From: Dehalococcoidia bacterium
Lineage (GTDB): Bacteria; Chloroflexota; Dehalococcoidia; Tepidiformales; Tepidiformaceae
Assembly (NCBI GenBank): GCA_020850615.1
Contig: JADZEI010000021.1
Coordinates: 62,001-126,000, forward strand
Length of the DNA: 64,000 nucleotides
Direction of reading: 5' to 3'
The position numbers and the translations under genes are program-made. This document shows positions 1 to 8,999 of this stretch, piece by piece. The notes under the pieces are model-generated. The model was not told the origin of the DNA and made no database searches. It was given only the letters and a program-made list of their open reading frames with translations. Position 1 is the stretch's first letter; each line of letters opens with the position of its first letter.

Positions 1-525
<525 letters not shown>

Positions 526-1020
526 TCAGCGCCGGACCTCCGGTGCGTCGCTCAGCGAAACGAGCGCATCGGGGCTTTCCAGGTAGTCGATGTAGAGGAT
601 GCCGTTGACGTGGTCGATCTCGTGCTCGAGGGCCTCGGCGAGGAGGTTGTCCTCCGCCTTGATCCGGACTTCCTTGCCGGTCGCGGGGTCGATGCCCTTG
701 GCGAGGACCTTCACGGAGCGGGTGATCTGGCCGCGGAAGCCGGGCACGGAGAGGCAGCCTTCATCGAGGACGCGCTCGCCCGAGCGCTTCACGATCTCGG
801 GGTTCACGAGCGCGAAGGGGTTGTCGTCGCCGACATCGATGACCACGACGCGGAGGCCGACGCCGATCTGCGGCGCGGCGAGGCCGACGCCGGGAGCGTC
901 GTACATCGTCTCCCACATGTCTTCGATGAGTTTGTGGATGGAGCTGTCGATCGTGCGGACGCGCCGAGCTTTTTCGCGCAGGACGGGGTGGCCGGCGCGG
1001 ACGATGGGGAGGATGGCCAA
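526..1020 (-). CDS. def: Peptide deformylase
   Basis: This enzyme removes the formyl group from the initiator methionine of new proteins in the cytosol. All three family motifs are visible in 164 aa, the normal length: GVGLAAPQIG (motif 1), EGCLSVPG with the metal-binding Cys (motif 2) and HEIDH with two metal-binding His (motif 3). The start is TTG at 1020 with GGAG seven bases upstream. It lies directly upstream of eno on the same strand and diverges from nadB across a palindromic operator-like site. fmt and the methionine aminopeptidase gene are not adjacent. Confidence 0.97.
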   Translation of the reverse strand: MAILPIVRAGHPVLREKARRVRTIDSSIHKLIEDMWETMYDAPGVGLAAPQIGVGLRVVVIDVGDDNPFALVNPEIVKRSGERVLDEGCLSVPGFRGQITRSVKVLAKGIDPATGKEVRIKAEDNLLAEALEHEIDHVNGILYIDYLESPDALVSLSDAPEVRR

Positions 1021-1093
1021 TGCGGGTCTCCGGCGGATTCGGTGTGCGGCGCAACCGCGTGCGGTAGTGTACCGCGGAAGTGTGATATACCGC

Positions 1094-1124
1094 TTGCTTA
1101 CGGACTTAGTGTCTCAGGTACACT
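1094..1124 (+). promoter_or_regulatory. Probable nadB promoter
   Basis: A TTGCTT -35 box at 1094-1099 and a TACACT -10 box at 1119-1124 are separated by 19 bases, a little longer than ideal. The -10 box lies inside the right arm of the palindrome at 1103-1129, so a protein bound there would block transcription. This is inference from the sequence only. Confidence 0.4.
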
Positions 1125-1129
1125 AAGTC
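1103..1129. promoter_or_regulatory. Perfect 10-bp-arm palindrome, probable operator for nadBC
   Basis: GACTTAGTGT and ACACTAAGTC are perfect inverted repeats around a 7-base centre (CTCAGGT). The site is 33 bases upstream of the nadB start and overlaps its likely -10 box. It is also in the def-nadB divergent gap and could act on both sides. There is no T-run, so it is unlikely to be a terminator. Bacterial NAD-synthesis genes are commonly controlled by NrtR-, NiaR- or NadQ-type repressors; which one applies here is not known. Confidence 0.6.
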
Positions 1130-1162
1130 GGCGAGGGGCAGGGAGCCCGGGAAGGACAGCAT

Positions 1163-2701
1163 GTGAGCATCCCGCGGGGATACCGGGTCATCGTCATCGG
1201 CAGCGGCATCGCGGGCCTGTTCGTCGCGCTGGAGGCGCGGCGGCTGGGCCCGGTCCTGGTGCTCACCAAGGGCAGCATCGACGACTGCAATACGCGCTGG
1301 GCCCAGGGCGGCATCGCCGCGGCCGTGGGCGCGCTCGATTCGGCCGAGCAGCACTACCGCGACACCATCGCCGCTGGCGCCGGGCTGGTCGACGAAGAAG
1401 CGGCCCGCGTGCTCACGACGGAAGCGCCCGGGCGCATCCGCGACCTGATCGCCTACGGCGTCGCGTTCGACGAAGTCGGCGGGGAGGTGGCGCTGGGGCG
1501 GGAGGCCGCGCATAGCGCCTCGCGGATCCTTCACGCGGGGGGCGACCGCACCGGGGCGGCAATCGAAACGGCGCTTTCGGGCGCGGCCCGGCTCCCCGGG
1601 ATCACGATCCTGGACCACACGATCGTGACGCGGCTCGTCGTCGAGCGCGGCGCGATCACCGGCGTCGAAGCGGTAGACCTGGCGAGCGGCGGCGTCGAGG
1701 CGTTCGAGGCGCCGGCGGTGGTCCTCGCGACGGGCGGCGCCGGGCAGCTCTTTTCGCACACGACGAACCCGGAGGTCGCGACCGGCGACGGCGTGGCGCT
1801 CGCATACGACGCCGGTGCGGAGATCGGCGACATCGAGTTCTACCAGTTCCACCCGACGGCGCTGCGGTTGCGCGGCGGGCCGCCGTTCCTGATTTCGGAA
1901 GCGGTGCGGGGCGAAGGCGCGGTGCTGCGCAACGCCGGGGGCGAGGCGTTCATGCCGCGCTACCACGAGCTGGCCGACCTGGCCCCGCGGGACGTGGTGG
2001 CGCGGGCGATCACGGCCGAGATGCACGCAGCCGGGAGCGACCACGCCTGGCTGGACTGCACCGCGCTGCACATCGACCTCCCAGCGCGCTTCCCGGGCAT
2101 CTTCCAGCACTGCATGGCCGCGGACATCGACATCCGCAAGGAGCCGATCCCGGTGGCGCCGGCGGCCCACTACATGATGGGCGGCGTGCGCACCGACATC
2201 TGGGGGCGGACGAACGTGGAGGGGCTGTTCGCAGTGGGCGAAGTGGCCTGCACCGGGGTGCACGGGGCGAACCGGCTGGCCAGCAACTCGCTCATGGAGA
2301 CGGTCGTCTTCGGCAAGCGTGTGGTCGAACACCTGGCAGCGGACGGGTGGGCGGATTACCGCCCGCGGGAGGCGGAGGCCATCGCCCTCGCGGGCGGGCC
2401 GGCGCCTTCGCACGCCGAGCTGCAGCGGCTGATGTGGCGCTGCGCCGGCATCGAGCGCGCGGGCGGGCCGGGCGAAGCGAGCATGGGCGCGGGGCTCGCG
2501 GCGGCGACGGCGTGGCCCGACGCCCCGCCGGAGCTCACCCGCGAGGCGATCGAGCGGCGGCAGATGGCCACGGTCGCGCGGCTCATGCTCCATGCGGCGC
2601 TGCAGCGCACCGAAAGCCGCGGCGCGCACTACCGGCGGGACTACCCGGAGATCGACGACATCCACTGGAAGCGAAGGCAGGTGTTCCGGTATGCCGACTG
2701 A
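1163..2701 (+). CDS. nadB: L-aspartate oxidase
   Basis: NadB oxidises L-aspartate to iminoaspartate with FAD, the first step of de novo NAD synthesis. The 512-aa protein has the dinucleotide-binding GSGIAG near the N-terminus, QGGIAAAVG, EFYQFHPTAL, SEAVRGEG and the substrate-region segment NRLASNSLMETVVFGKR. A helical C-terminal domain ends the protein. The start is GTG 1163 with GGAAGGA nearby; ATG at 1161 is followed at once by TGA. Its last 11 bases overlap nadC. nadA, which supplies quinolinate from iminoaspartate, is not in the window. A palindromic operator probably controls it. Confidence 0.96.
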   Translation: MSIPRGYRVIVIGSGIAGLFVALEARRLGPVLVLTKGSIDDCNTRWAQGGIAAAVGALDSAEQHYRDTIAAGAGLVDEEAARVLTTEAPGRIRDLIAYGVAFDEVGGEVALGREAAHSASRILHAGGDRTGAAIETALSGAARLPGITILDHTIVTRLVVERGAITGVEAVDLASGGVEAFEAPAVVLATGGAGQLFSHTTNPEVATGDGVALAYDAGAEIGDIEFYQFHPTALRLRGGPPFLISEAVRGEGAVLRNAGGEAFMPRYHELADLAPRDVVARAITAEMHAAGSDHAWLDCTALHIDLPARFPGIFQHCMAADIDIRKEPIPVAPAAHYMMGGVRTDIWGRTNVEGLFAVGEVACTGVHGANRLASNSLMETVVFGKRVVEHLAADGWADYRPREAEAIALAGGPAPSHAELQRLMWRCAGIERAGGPGEASMGAGLAAATAWPDAPPELTREAIERRQMATVARLMLHAALQRTESRGAHYRRDYPEIDDIHWKRRQVFRYAD

Positions 2702-3548
2702 CGAGGGAATGGAGCTGGCGATCGAGCGCTGTGTGCGTTCGGCGCTCGAAGAGGACCGCGCGCACGAGGACGCGACCACCCTCGCGACGGTCGATGCCGG
2801 GCTGCGCGGGCGGGCGGTGTTCCTGGCGAAGGCGGACGGCGTGGCCGCGGGCTTCGATGTCGCGGCCGAGGCGTTCCGGCAAATCGACCCGGCGTGCACG
2901 CTGACCCGCTTCGTCGCCGAGGGGCAGGCGTTCAGGAACGGGACCGAGATCACGGCGGTGGAAGGCCCCGTGCGCGCGCTGCTCCAGGCGGAGCGGACGG
3001 CGCTGAACTTCGTGCAGCGGCTTTCGGCCACGGCCACGCTCACGCGCCGTTTCGTGGACGCGATCGCCGGCACCGGCGCGGTCATCCTCGACACGCGGAA
3101 GACGACGCCGGGGCTGCGCGACCTTGAGAAGTACGCGGTGCGCTGCGGCGGCGGGACGAACCACCGGCGCGACCTCGCCGTGATGGCGATGATCAAGGAC
3201 AACCACCGCGAGGCGCTGGCGCGGGAAGGGCGCTCGCTCGCCGACGGCGTGCGGGCGATCCGCGAGCGGCGCCCGGGCACGCCGGTCGAGGTGGAGGTCG
3301 ATTCGCTGGACCAGCTGGAGGCGGCGCTCGAGGCCCGGCCCGAGTGGGTGCTGCTGGACAACATGAGCGTGGAGCAGATGGCCGAGGCGGTGAGCCGCTG
3401 CGCCGGCCGCGCAAAACTGGAAGCGAGCGGCGGCATCGGCATCGCGAACGTGCGGGCCATCGCCGGGACCGGCGTGGACGCGATTTCGATCGGCGCGCTG
3501 ACGCACAGCGCCGGCTCGCTGGACATCTCGCTCGACCTGTCGTTCTGA
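2691..3548 (+). CDS. nadC: Nicotinate-nucleotide pyrophosphorylase (carboxylating)
   Basis: NadC joins quinolinate to phosphoribosyl pyrophosphate, releasing CO2 to give nicotinate mononucleotide. The 285-aa product shows the family block DTRKTTPGLR, KYAVRCGGGTNHR, MIKDNH, then EVEVDSL, LLDNMS, EASGGI and SIGALTHSA. The chosen ATG at 2691 overlaps the nadB end by 11 bases; ATG 2709 is a possible alternative and would remove six residues. With nadB it forms an operon. A gap of about 200 bases follows before the next ORF. Confidence 0.96.
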   Translation: MPTDEGMELAIERCVRSALEEDRAHEDATTLATVDAGLRGRAVFLAKADGVAAGFDVAAEAFRQIDPACTLTRFVAEGQAFRNGTEITAVEGPVRALLQAERTALNFVQRLSATATLTRRFVDAIAGTGAVILDTRKTTPGLRDLEKYAVRCGGGTNHRRDLAVMAMIKDNHREALAREGRSLADGVRAIRERRPGTPVEVEVDSLDQLEAALEARPEWVLLDNMSVEQMAEAVSRCAGRAKLEASGGIGIANVRAIAGTGVDAISIGALTHSAGSLDISLDLSF

Positions 3549-3750
3549 GCTTCCCGCGGAGAACGGATGGCGCGGTCCGCGGGTTACCGGATGGGAAGCC
3601 ATTGTGACGGTTCTGAGATAGATATTACGCACAGACCGTGGCAGCGCGCGGTCGCCGCTGGTATACCCTTGTCGCACACAGCTGAGCCCGGATTCCCACC
3701 GTTCCGCAGGGACGCCGCGTTCGCGTCCCCGGCGCAGAAAGGACAGGACG

Positions 3751-3918
3751 ATGGACAATTCCCGCCAGGATCCGTTCCCTCCGCCCGTCACCGAACAGCC
3801 GGTGCCCCTCGCTCGCGCACAGGAGCCGCGAGCTGTCTGGGTGGTCGACTTGCGTTCCCAGCGCGTCGTGCGGCGCGACGAACCGCAGGCGCCGCTGGCA
3901 GGGGGCATGTCCCGCTGA
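3751..3918 (+). CDS. Small hypothetical protein (55 aa), upstream of treY
   Basis: This short frame has a good ribosome site (AAAGGA eight bases before the ATG). It encodes a proline- and arginine-rich peptide beginning MDNSRQDPFPPPVTEQP and ending AGGMSR. In the middle is a short hydrophobic stretch, AVWVVDLRSQRVV, which could form a beta strand. There is no signal peptide or membrane helix. The stop is 52 bases before treY, so it could be co-transcribed with the trehalose genes. I recognise no family. It is supported by the ribosome site and an uninterrupted frame only. Confidence 0.4.
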   Translation: MDNSRQDPFPPPVTEQPVPLARAQEPRAVWVVDLRSQRVVRRDEPQAPLAGGMSR

Positions 3919-3970
3919 GCACCACCACCGAAGAGGCGCACCCGGCGGCAACGTGCCGGGGCGGTGACGC

Positions 3971-6733
3971 ATGAGCACCGCCCGGTACGCGCCGCCGCGC
4001 GCCACCTACCGGCTCCAGATGCACGCCGGCTTCACGTTCGCCGACGCGTGCGCGGTCGTGCCGTATCTGCGCGACCTGGGCATCTCGCACCTGTACCTTT
4101 CGCCGATCTCCGCGGCCCGGCCGGGGAGTGAGCACGGCTACGACGTCATCGACCACAGCAAGGTGAACCCGGAGCTCGGTGGGCTCGCGGGGCTCTACGA
4201 GCTCGGCGACGCGCTCATCGCGGCCGGGATGGGGCTCATCCTCGACATCGTCCCCAACCACGTCGGCATTGGCGGCGACAACCCCTGGTGGCGCGATGTC
4301 CTGCGCTACGGGCCGCGTTCGAAGTTCGCGCAGCACTTCGACATCGACTGGGAAGCGCAGCCGCAGATGGCGCGCGGGGTGCTGATCGTCCCGGTCCTGG
4401 GGAAGCCGTTCGGGCGCGCGCTGGAAGACGGCGAGCTCCGGCTCGACATCGACGGCGGCGAAGTCGTGGTGCGGTACTTCGACCACGTGCTGCCGATCAG
4501 CCCGCGGAGCTACGGCGAGATCTTCGGCCTGCTGCCGCCCGAGCTGCGGGGCGAGATGCGCGACCCGGCCGCCTTTTCGGCGCTCATCGACCTGCTCGAC
4601 GAGCTGGGCCGCGCCGACCCCGCGCACAGCGAGACGCTGCTCGCGCGCTGGCGCGAGATCGTCGGCGAGGAGCCGGCCTTCGAGGCGTACGTGCGGGCGG
4701 CCCTTGATGGCATCAACGGCGAGCCTGGCAACTCGCCCAGCTTCGACCGGCTCGACCGCATCCTCCAGGAGCAGCACTACCGGCTCGCGGACTGGCGGAT
4801 CTCCGGCGACGAGCTGAACTACCGCCGCTTCTTCGACGTGAACGGCCTCGCCGGCATCCGGGTGGAGCGCGAAGACGTGTTCGATGACGTGCACCGGCTG
4901 CTGTTCCAGCTCGTGGAGCGCGGCATCGTGACGGGCGTGCGGGTGGACCACGTCGACGGGCTATACGACCCGCCGGCCTACCTGGCGCGGCTGCGCGCGG
5001 GGCTACAGGCGGCTGCGGCTGCCCACACCGAGTTGCCCCTGCCGATCTATGTCGAGAAGATCCTCGAAGGCGACGAAGAGCTCCCGGGCGACTGGCCCGT
5101 GGCGGGCACCACCGGGTACGAGTTCATGGCCGTGGTCGATGGGCTGCTGGTGGACCCGGGCGGCCGCAACGCCATGGAAGGGACGTTCCGGCGGTTCACG
5201 GGGCTGCGGATGCGGCTCGACCAGGTTTCGTACGAGGCGCGGGTGCAGGTCGCGGAGGCGGCGTTCGCGGGTGAGATCAACGTGCTCGCCTACCAGCTGC
5301 ACCGGATCGCGCAGCGCCACCGCCTGCACCGGGACAACACGCTGCGCCAGCTGCGCTCTGCGATCCGCGCGGTGCTCGCGAGCTTCCCGGTCTACCGGAC
5401 GTACCTCGGGCAGACGGAACAGAGCACGGCCTACCTGCGGTTCGCGATGGAGCAGGCGCGGGCGCGGGAAGTGCGCGTCTCGGACGAGGCGTTCAACTTC
5501 CTCGCGGAGGTACTCCTGCTGGAGGCGGAGGTCGAGGACGAGGAGCAGGCCCGGCGGGTGCACTTCCGGCGCCGGTTCCAGCAGATCTCCGGGCCGGTGA
5601 TGGCCAAGGGGTTCGAAGACACCACGCTCTACCGCTACAACCGCATGGTCTCGCTCAACGACGTGGGCGGAGAGCCGGGGCGGTTCGGTCGCACACAGGC
5701 GCAGGTGCACCAGTGGATGGCCGAGCGGAGCCGCACCTGGCCGCAGGGCATGCTCGCCAGCTCGACCCACGACACCAAGCGCAGCGAAGACGTGCGCGCG
5801 CGGCTGGACGTGCTCTCCGAAGTCCCGGACGAATGGCGCTCGGCGGTCATCGCCTGGCAGCGGATGAACGACCGCCACCGGACCGACCTGAACGGCGATT
5901 CCGCTCCCTCGCCGAACACGGAGTACTACCTGTACCAGGCGCTGGCGGGGACATGGCAGAACGGCGGCCCCGATGCGGAGTACCGCGAGCGCATGCGGAC
6001 GCACATCACCAAGGCCATGCGCGAGGCGAAGGTGGAGACCAGCTGGGTGCGCCCGGACGAGGAGTACGAGGCCGCGGTCCTGCGGTTCACCGACCGCATC
6101 CTCGATGGGCGGCGGTCGCGGGCGTTCGTGCGGAGCATGGGCGCGTTCGTGCAGCGCATCCGCCCTGCCGGCGCCTGGAACGGGCGCACGGCGCTGGTGC
6201 TCAAGGCGCTCGCCCCGGGCATGCCGGACTTCTACCAGGGCACCGAGTGGGAAGCGCTCACCGTGACCGACCCGGACAACCGGCGCCCGGTCGACTTCGG
6301 GGCGCTCACGGCCGCGCTGGCGCACATCCCTGTAGCTGCGCCGGGTCCGGCCGAGCTGCTCACGCCGGGTGGCAAGCTCTGGCTCACGCGCGCGCTCCTG
6401 GGCATCCGCGCGCACTTCGCGGATGTGCTCACCGATGGCGCCTACGTGCCGGTCGAAGTCACGGGCGGCGCAGCGGCGCACACGTTCGCGTTCATGCGCG
6501 AACAGGGCGGGCGGCGGCTCCTCGCCGTCGTCCCGGTGCACGTCGCGCACCTGCTCGGCGATGACGGCGTCCCGCGGGACGCATGGGCCGGTGGGCGGCT
6601 GGCGGCGCCGCCGGGCCGCTGGCGCGAGCTGCTGACCGGCAAGGACGTGAAGTCCGAAGACGGCGGCATCCCGCTGACGTGCGTGCTCGACGACCTGCCG
6701 ATCGCGGTGCTCGCGCAGGAGGATGGGGGTTGA
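3971..6733 (+). CDS. treY: Malto-oligosyltrehalose synthase
   Basis: TreY isomerises the reducing-end alpha-1,4 bond of a maltodextrin to the alpha,alpha-1,1 bond of trehalose. The 920-aa GH13 protein begins with the TreY signature RATYRLQMHAGFTF, followed by LYLSPISAARPGSEHGYDV and DIVPNHVG. The catalytic regions are GVRVDHVDGL (nucleophile Asp), YVEKILEGDEELP (acid/base Glu) and SSTHDTKRSED, with PDFYQGTEW near the C-terminus. It is translationally coupled to treZ: the TGA of treY overlaps the TTG start. A debranching treX is not in the window. Confidence 0.96.
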   Translation: MSTARYAPPRATYRLQMHAGFTFADACAVVPYLRDLGISHLYLSPISAARPGSEHGYDVIDHSKVNPELGGLAGLYELGDALIAAGMGLILDIVPNHVGIGGDNPWWRDVLRYGPRSKFAQHFDIDWEAQPQMARGVLIVPVLGKPFGRALEDGELRLDIDGGEVVVRYFDHVLPISPRSYGEIFGLLPPELRGEMRDPAAFSALIDLLDELGRADPAHSETLLARWREIVGEEPAFEAYVRAALDGINGEPGNSPSFDRLDRILQEQHYRLADWRISGDELNYRRFFDVNGLAGIRVEREDVFDDVHRLLFQLVERGIVTGVRVDHVDGLYDPPAYLARLRAGLQAAAAAHTELPLPIYVEKILEGDEELPGDWPVAGTTGYEFMAVVDGLLVDPGGRNAMEGTFRRFTGLRMRLDQVSYEARVQVAEAAFAGEINVLAYQLHRIAQRHRLHRDNTLRQLRSAIRAVLASFPVYRTYLGQTEQSTAYLRFAMEQARAREVRVSDEAFNFLAEVLLLEAEVEDEEQARRVHFRRRFQQISGPVMAKGFEDTTLYRYNRMVSLNDVGGEPGRFGRTQAQVHQWMAERSRTWPQGMLASSTHDTKRSEDVRARLDVLSEVPDEWRSAVIAWQRMNDRHRTDLNGDSAPSPNTEYYLYQALAGTWQNGGPDAEYRERMRTHITKAMREAKVETSWVRPDEEYEAAVLRFTDRILDGRRSRAFVRSMGAFVQRIRPAGAWNGRTALVLKALAPGMPDFYQGTEWEALTVTDPDNRRPVDFGALTAALAHIPVAAPGPAELLTPGGKLWLTRALLGIRAHFADVLTDGAYVPVEVTGGAAAHTFAFMREQGGRRLLAVVPVHVAHLLGDDGVPRDAWAGGRLAAPPGRWRELLTGKDVKSEDGGIPLTCVLDDLPIAVLAQEDGG

Positions 6734-8565
6734 GCGGCGAACCCCCGTGGCAGGGCACGCTCGGCGCGAGCCCGGGCCCCGACGGGACGCCGTTCCGGGT
6801 GTGGGCGGACCGCGCCGGACTCGTGGAGCTGGCGATCGAGGGCCGCGAACCGGTGCCAATGACCCGCGAGGGCGAGTACTGGACCGCGTCCGTGGGGGGG
6901 GAGCTCGCCGGGGCGCGCTACCGCTACCGCGTGGACGGCCAGGCGTTCCCGGACCCCTGCTCGCGGCGGCAGCCGGAGGGCGTACACGGACCGTCGGAGG
7001 TGGTGGACCCGCGCGCGTTCGCCTGGAGCGACAGCGGCTGGCGGCCGCCGGCGATCGAGGAGCTGGTCATCTACGAGGCGCACATCGGCACGCTCACGCC
7101 GGAAGGGACGTTCGCGGCGGCCGCGGGGCAGTTCGCGCGCCTGCGGGAGCTCGGAGTCACCGCGATCGAGGTCATGCCGATCGGGGCGTTCCCCGGCCGC
7201 CGGAACTGGGGCTACGATGGGGTCGCGATCTACGCGCCGGCGGAGCCCTACGGCGGGCCCGAGGGTTTCCGGCGGTTCGTCGACGCGGCCCACGGCGCGG
7301 GCCTCGCGGTCATCCTCGACGTGGTTTACAACCACCTGGGGCCCGACGGGAACTACACCGGCGCGTATTCGAAGCAGTACCTGACCGGCCGGCACCACAC
7401 CCCCTGGGGCGACGCGCTCAACTTCGACGACGACGGCGCGGCGCAGGTGCGGGCGTTCTTTCGCGAGAACCTGCTGCACTGGCTGCACGAATACCACGTC
7501 GACGGCTTCCGGCTCGATGCGACGCACGCGATCGTGGACGACTCGTCGCGACATTTCCTCGCCGACCTCGCCGAGGCGGTGCACGCCCACCCGCGCGACG
7601 GCCATGTGCCGTGGCTCATCGCCGAATCGAACGAAAACGAGGTGCGCTACCTGCGTCCGCTGTCCGGCGGCGGCTTCGGGTTCGATGGCGTGTGGGCGGA
7701 CGACTTCCACCATGCCGTCCGGACGATGGTGACGCGCGGCCGCGAAGGATACCTCGGGAGCTACGCCGGTTCGGCCGGGGAGCTCGCGCGCACGATCGAG
7801 CAGGGGTTTCTGTTCGAAGGGCAGGAGGACCCGTTCAGCGGAGAGCCGCGGGGCACCCAGGCGCGGGAACAGCCGTGGCGGCAGTTCGTGTACTGCATCC
7901 AGAACCACGACCAGGTGGGGAACCAGGCGCTCGGGCTGCGGTTGCACCACCTGGCCGGCGTGCCGGAGGTGCTGGCCGCGACCGCGCTGCTCCTCCTGCT
8001 CCCGCAGACGCCGATGCTCTTCCAGGGGCAGGAGTTCCTCGCCTCGACGCCGTTCCTGTTCTTCACCGACCACAACGCGGAGCTCGGGCAGCTGGTCACG
8101 GAGGGGCGGCGCAAGGAGTTCGAGGGGTTCTCGGCGTTCCAGGACCCGGCAATGCGCGAACGCATCCCGGACCCGCAGGCGGAGGCGACGTTCGCGGCAA
8201 GCGTGCTGCGCCTGGAGGAAGCCTCGCGCGGGATCGGTGCGCTCGCGCACGAGTACCACCGCGACCTGCTCACGCTCCGGCGCGAGGACCCGGTGCTGCG
8301 GGCGGCGCGAAGCGGCCGGCCGGCCCTGCGCATGTGGACGAGCGGCAAGGCAGTCGTGGTCGAAGTGAGCGCGGGCGGCGGGCGGCGCTGGATCGCGGTC
8401 AACCTCGGCGACCGGGACGAGTGCGTGGCGGTCGAGGGGCTGACGGCGCTGAACGGCGTGCTGATCAGCTCGGACAGCGTGCGCTACGGCGGGTTCGGAG
8501 CGGAGCCGCGCCTGCGCGGCGGGCTGCTCGAAGTGCCCGGGCGGACCGGATCTCTCATCCATTAG
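6730..8565 (+). CDS. treZ: Malto-oligosyltrehalose trehalohydrolase
   Basis: TreZ releases free trehalose from the TreY product. The 611-aa protein has an N-terminal beta-sandwich (GTPFRVWAD), then a GH13 barrel with HIGTLTPEGTF, VMPIGAFPGRRNWGYDGV, LDVVYNHLGPDGNY, VDGFRLDATHAI (nucleophile Asp), LIAESNENE (acid Glu), NHDQVGN and MLFQGQEF. The start is TTG 6730, with a perfect AGGAGG at 6717-6722 seven bases upstream; the TTG shares bases with the treY TGA. TreY and TreZ together turn glycogen-derived maltodextrins into trehalose, a stress protectant. Confidence 0.95.
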   Translation: MSGEPPWQGTLGASPGPDGTPFRVWADRAGLVELAIEGREPVPMTREGEYWTASVGGELAGARYRYRVDGQAFPDPCSRRQPEGVHGPSEVVDPRAFAWSDSGWRPPAIEELVIYEAHIGTLTPEGTFAAAAGQFARLRELGVTAIEVMPIGAFPGRRNWGYDGVAIYAPAEPYGGPEGFRRFVDAAHGAGLAVILDVVYNHLGPDGNYTGAYSKQYLTGRHHTPWGDALNFDDDGAAQVRAFFRENLLHWLHEYHVDGFRLDATHAIVDDSSRHFLADLAEAVHAHPRDGHVPWLIAESNENEVRYLRPLSGGGFGFDGVWADDFHHAVRTMVTRGREGYLGSYAGSAGELARTIEQGFLFEGQEDPFSGEPRGTQAREQPWRQFVYCIQNHDQVGNQALGLRLHHLAGVPEVLAATALLLLLPQTPMLFQGQEFLASTPFLFFTDHNAELGQLVTEGRRKEFEGFSAFQDPAMRERIPDPQAEATFAASVLRLEEASRGIGALAHEYHRDLLTLRREDPVLRAARSGRPALRMWTSGKAVVVEVSAGGGRRWIAVNLGDRDECVAVEGLTALNGVLISSDSVRYGGFGAEPRLRGGLLEVPGRTGSLIH

Positions 8566-8606
8566 TCGGATGCCCCGGCGGCGAGGCGCGCCTAGAATCG
8601 CGGGCC

Positions 8607-8996
8607 ATGGTGAAGGTGACTCGACGGCCAGAACGCGACCGGTCCACGGCGCAAACCCCGGGGATGCGGCGCGAAGCCGGGATCTCCGACAAGCTCACGG
8701 GTTCGAACGGGCTCTGGATGGGCACCGCCGTCAACGAACCGGGCGCACGTTCGGGGGCCCACCACCACGGGGCGAGCGAATCCGGGATCTACATCCTCCG
8801 CGGCCGGGTGCGGTTCCGCTGGGGCGAGCGGCTGGAGAACGTCGTCGACGCGGAGCCGGGCGACTTCGTCTTCGTGCCGCCCTACGAGGTCCACATGGAA
8901 GAGAACCTGGACCCGAACGGCGAGGCGGAGCTGCTGCTCGCGCGGAACACGCAGGAAGCGATCGTCGTCAACGTGGCGGACCCGCGCGACGGGTAG
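8607..8996 (+). CDS. Cupin-domain protein
   Basis: This 129-aa single-domain cupin has both family motifs: GARSGAHHHGASESGIYILRG with the metal-binding HHH/E cluster, and PGDFVFVPPYEVHMEEN with the final His. It probably binds a divalent metal. The substrate cannot be told; small single cupins include isomerases, dioxygenases and sugar or carboxylate-binding proteins. It lies 41 bases after treZ on the same strand and may be read from the same transcript, although the ribosome site before its ATG is weak. It ends three bases before the convergent flippase gene. Confidence 0.85.
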   Translation: MVKVTRRPERDRSTAQTPGMRREAGISDKLTGSNGLWMGTAVNEPGARSGAHHHGASESGIYILRGRVRFRWGERLENVVDAEPGDFVFVPPYEVHMEENLDPNGEAELLLARNTQEAIVVNVADPRDG

Positions 8997-8999
8997 GCG

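Noticed and set aside
1106-3526. An 806-codon frame opposite nadB-nadC
   Set aside because: It covers two certain enzymes on the other strand and reads as low-complexity Arg/Ala sequence.
3602-3628. Promoter TTGTGA/TATTAC before the 55-aa ORF and treY
   Set aside because: The spacing is only 15 bases and nothing else supports it.
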